Shown here: piece after piece, positions 12,864 to 14,260 of the stretch | Layout: every line of letters starts with the position of its first letter | Position numbering within the stretch: the first letter of the stretch is position 1 | Assembly (NCBI GenBank): GCA_029934755.1 | Contig: JAOZLQ010000017.1 | Location: 7,151-21,410, forward strand | DNA from: Desulfuromusa sp. | GTDB taxonomy: Bacteria; Desulfobacterota; Desulfuromonadia; Desulfuromonadales; Geopsychrobacteraceae | Direction: 5' to 3' | DNA: 14,260 bases | Made by a program: the position numbers and the translations under genes | Notes under the pieces: generated by a model | Told to the model about the DNA's origin: nothing | Database searches by the model: none | What the model saw: only the letters and a program-made list of their open reading frames with translations

Positions 12864-13685
12864 TTAGGCCGCTGATTCTTCCTTGACAATATGTAGATCT
12901 TGCTGTGGGTAAGGAATTGAAATTCCTTCAGCATCAAAACGCAATTTGACGGTTTCTTGAGTATCAAAAAGAACTGGCCAATAGTCACCACTCTTAACCC
13001 AAGGGCGTACCACAAAATTGACACTACTATCTGCAAGTTCTGACACGCCGATAGTCGGAGCTGGATCTTGCAAAACTCGCTCGTCTTTGGCGAGGATATC
13101 TTCAAGTACTGCCCGGACTTTTTTCAAGTCGTCATTGTAGCCAACGCCAATAACCAAGTCGACCCTGCGGGTTTCTTTGGCTGAATAGTTGGTAATGGTA
13201 CTGCCAATAATTTGGCCGTTTGGAACAGTGATTTCTTTATTATCCCCGGATCTCATTTTTGTACTAAAAATCTGAATTTCCTCAACAACGCCAGAAACGC
13301 CGCCGGCTTCAACAAAATCTCCAACCTTGAAAGGACGGAACAGAATCAGCATAAAACCAGCAGCAAAATTGCCCAAAGTTCCCTGCAATGAAAGTCCAAT
13401 GGCCAAACCAGCCGCCGCAATAATTGCCGCAAAGGATGTGGTTTCAATCCCCAGTTTTCCAAGCGCTGCTAGAATGACAAAGATCATCAAAGCGACATAT
13501 ACAACGGTTTTGGTGAATTTAACCAGAGTCTCATCAATATTGCTTTTAGTCATCATTTTTGCGACAACATTTGTAATCATACGCGCAACAATCCGACCAA
13601 CAATGAAAACAATAACGGCCCAAATAAGTGGCAACCCGTAACTTTGTACCAATTCTACTAATTTATCTGCTGATATTGACCCCAT
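12864..13685 (-). CDS. Small-conductance mechanosensitive channel, MscS family
   Basis: A 273-residue MscS-type channel (E. coli MscS has 286), which opens under membrane tension to release solutes on osmotic downshock. There are three membrane helices at about 18-39, 58-78 and 85-113. The third is the pore helix, IIAAAGLAIGLSLQGTLGNFAAGF, with the Ala/Gly packing pattern, followed by FRPFKVGD and the beta domain (ITVPNGQIIGSTITNYS). The C-terminal cytoplasmic vestibule domain is complete. AGGAGG (complement of 13691-13696) five bases upstream supports the start at 13685. thrC lies upstream on the same strand, 114 bp away, with no obvious terminator between, so read-through is possible. Confidence 0.93.
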   Translation of the reverse strand: MGSISADKLVELVQSYGLPLIWAVIVFIVGRIVARMITNVVAKMMTKSNIDETLVKFTKTVVYVALMIFVILAALGKLGIETTSFAAIIAAAGLAIGLSLQGTLGNFAAGFMLILFRPFKVGDFVEAGGVSGVVEEIQIFSTKMRSGDNKEITVPNGQIIGSTITNYSAKETRRVDLVIGVGYNDDLKKVRAVLEDILAKDERVLQDPAPTIGVSELADSSVNFVVRPWVKSGDYWPVLFDTQETVKLRFDAEGISIPYPQQDLHIVKEESAA

Positions 13686-13799
13686 CCTGTCCTCCTGTTT
13701 ATTTTAAAACTATACATACCAATCCTCCGAATGAAGATTGAATTTCTAATTAGGAACTCTAACAGGGTTTGTCAGGATTGCAACTTAAATATGACGATT

Positions 13800-14260
13800 T
13801 TAGATAGCATTCTGGGAGATGAAGTTTTTAATTTGTTCTTTATCAGCAGAAATAGTGACAAGTTTTTTTTCGCGTGATGAAAGTCCGACAAGGGAGCTTG
13901 GGAGATTTGGCTCTACATTAGTCGCTTTTTTAACCGCATCACTAAATTTTGCCGGATGTGCCGTTGCCAGGCAAACTAATTGCGAGGAACTATCACTGAC
14001 TTTTTTGCCAACAGCTATCCCTACCGCAGTATGAGGATCAAGAATATAACCGGTATTTTTATAAAAAGAGCTGATGGTCTCGAGCGTCTCGGTGTCATTA
14101 ATTGATGATGAGGAAAAATCATGTTTCAGTTTCTTCTTTTGTTCATCTGTAAAGTCAATGCGTCCCTTTTGTTTCAGATTCTCCATGACTTGAACAACTT
14201 GAGCGGTATCACAATCTAGCAGGTAGTAGAGATAGCGCTCAAAATTACTGGCTATCTGGA
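13800..14260 (-). CDS. thrC: Threonine synthase, C-terminal part (cut by the window edge)
   Basis: The frame is open from 14260 down to a TAA at 13800-13802, giving the last ~153 residues. IASNFERYLYYLLDCDTAQV at the edge, then NTGYILDPHTAVGIAVG and VCLATAHPAKFSDAV, are threonine synthase C-terminal signatures. This PLP enzyme converts O-phosphohomoserine to threonine; its PLP lysine and phosphate site lie outside the window. An in-frame ATG at 14186 is internal, not the start. The tail after HPAKF (NVEPNLPSSLVGLSSREKKL onward) is a normal ending. mscS-like follows on the same strand. Confidence 0.92.
   Translation of the reverse strand, partial: QIASNFERYLYYLLDCDTAQVVQVMENLKQKGRIDFTDEQKKKLKHDFSSSSINDTETLETISSFYKNTGYILDPHTAVGIAVGKKVSDSSSQLVCLATAHPAKFSDAVKKATNVEPNLPSSLVGLSSREKKLVTISADKEQIKNFISQNAI

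Noticed and set aside
14184..14186. ATG 14186 as the start of a 128-residue hypothetical protein
   Set aside because: The same frame continues upstream to the window edge with threonine synthase sequence (IASNFERYLYY), so this is an internal Met.

Overview
The window looks like chromosomal DNA of a Gram-negative anaerobe. The gene set, moderate-to-low GC, a sigma-54 promoter in front of glnB-glnA and a probable selenoprotein suggest Desulfuromonadales or a nearby deltaproteobacterial group. This is an inference from protein style and context; no rRNA or taxonomic marker is present.

Layout. A TetR-type regulator (minus strand, 141-737) has a palindrome just upstream of its start. Then comes an SOS mutagenesis operon, umuD-umuC (1012-2699), with ATGA overlap. 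Downstream is a diverged, probably catalytically impaired YchF-like protein (2946-3980). Its start codon lies inside a relic of a second umuC 3' end. A 123-bp palindromic repeat follows its stop codon; a sister copy follows glnA 8.7 kb away.

The region 4150-6300 holds small genes: two short membrane proteins, a 62-codon membrane protein with an in-frame UGA and a near-ideal bacterial SECIS hairpin, a YbeL/DUF1451-type zinc-ribbon protein, and a SEC-C zinc-motif protein. A calcium/sodium antiporter (6426-7412) follows a terminator and a GGGGACAGAAT hairpin.

The operon lrp-like / lysA-like / rlmD-like (7539-10625) has a strong sigma-70 promoter so close to the first ATG that the message may be leaderless, with two copies of an inverted repeat that could be the regulator's own operator. 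Next is the nitrogen operon glnB-glnA (10860-12659): PII with its Tyr51 and glutamine synthetase I with its Tyr397 adenylylation site, behind a -24/-12 promoter. A repeat copy and a bidirectional terminator separate it from the convergent mscS-like channel gene. The window ends inside the 3' part of thrC (minus strand).

The most notable item is the candidate selenoprotein at 4958-5146, which ordinary gene calling would miss because it treats the UGA as a stop. Next are the structure-conserved repeat pair, the umuC relic captured as a gene start, and the twin operator sites of the Lrp-type regulator.
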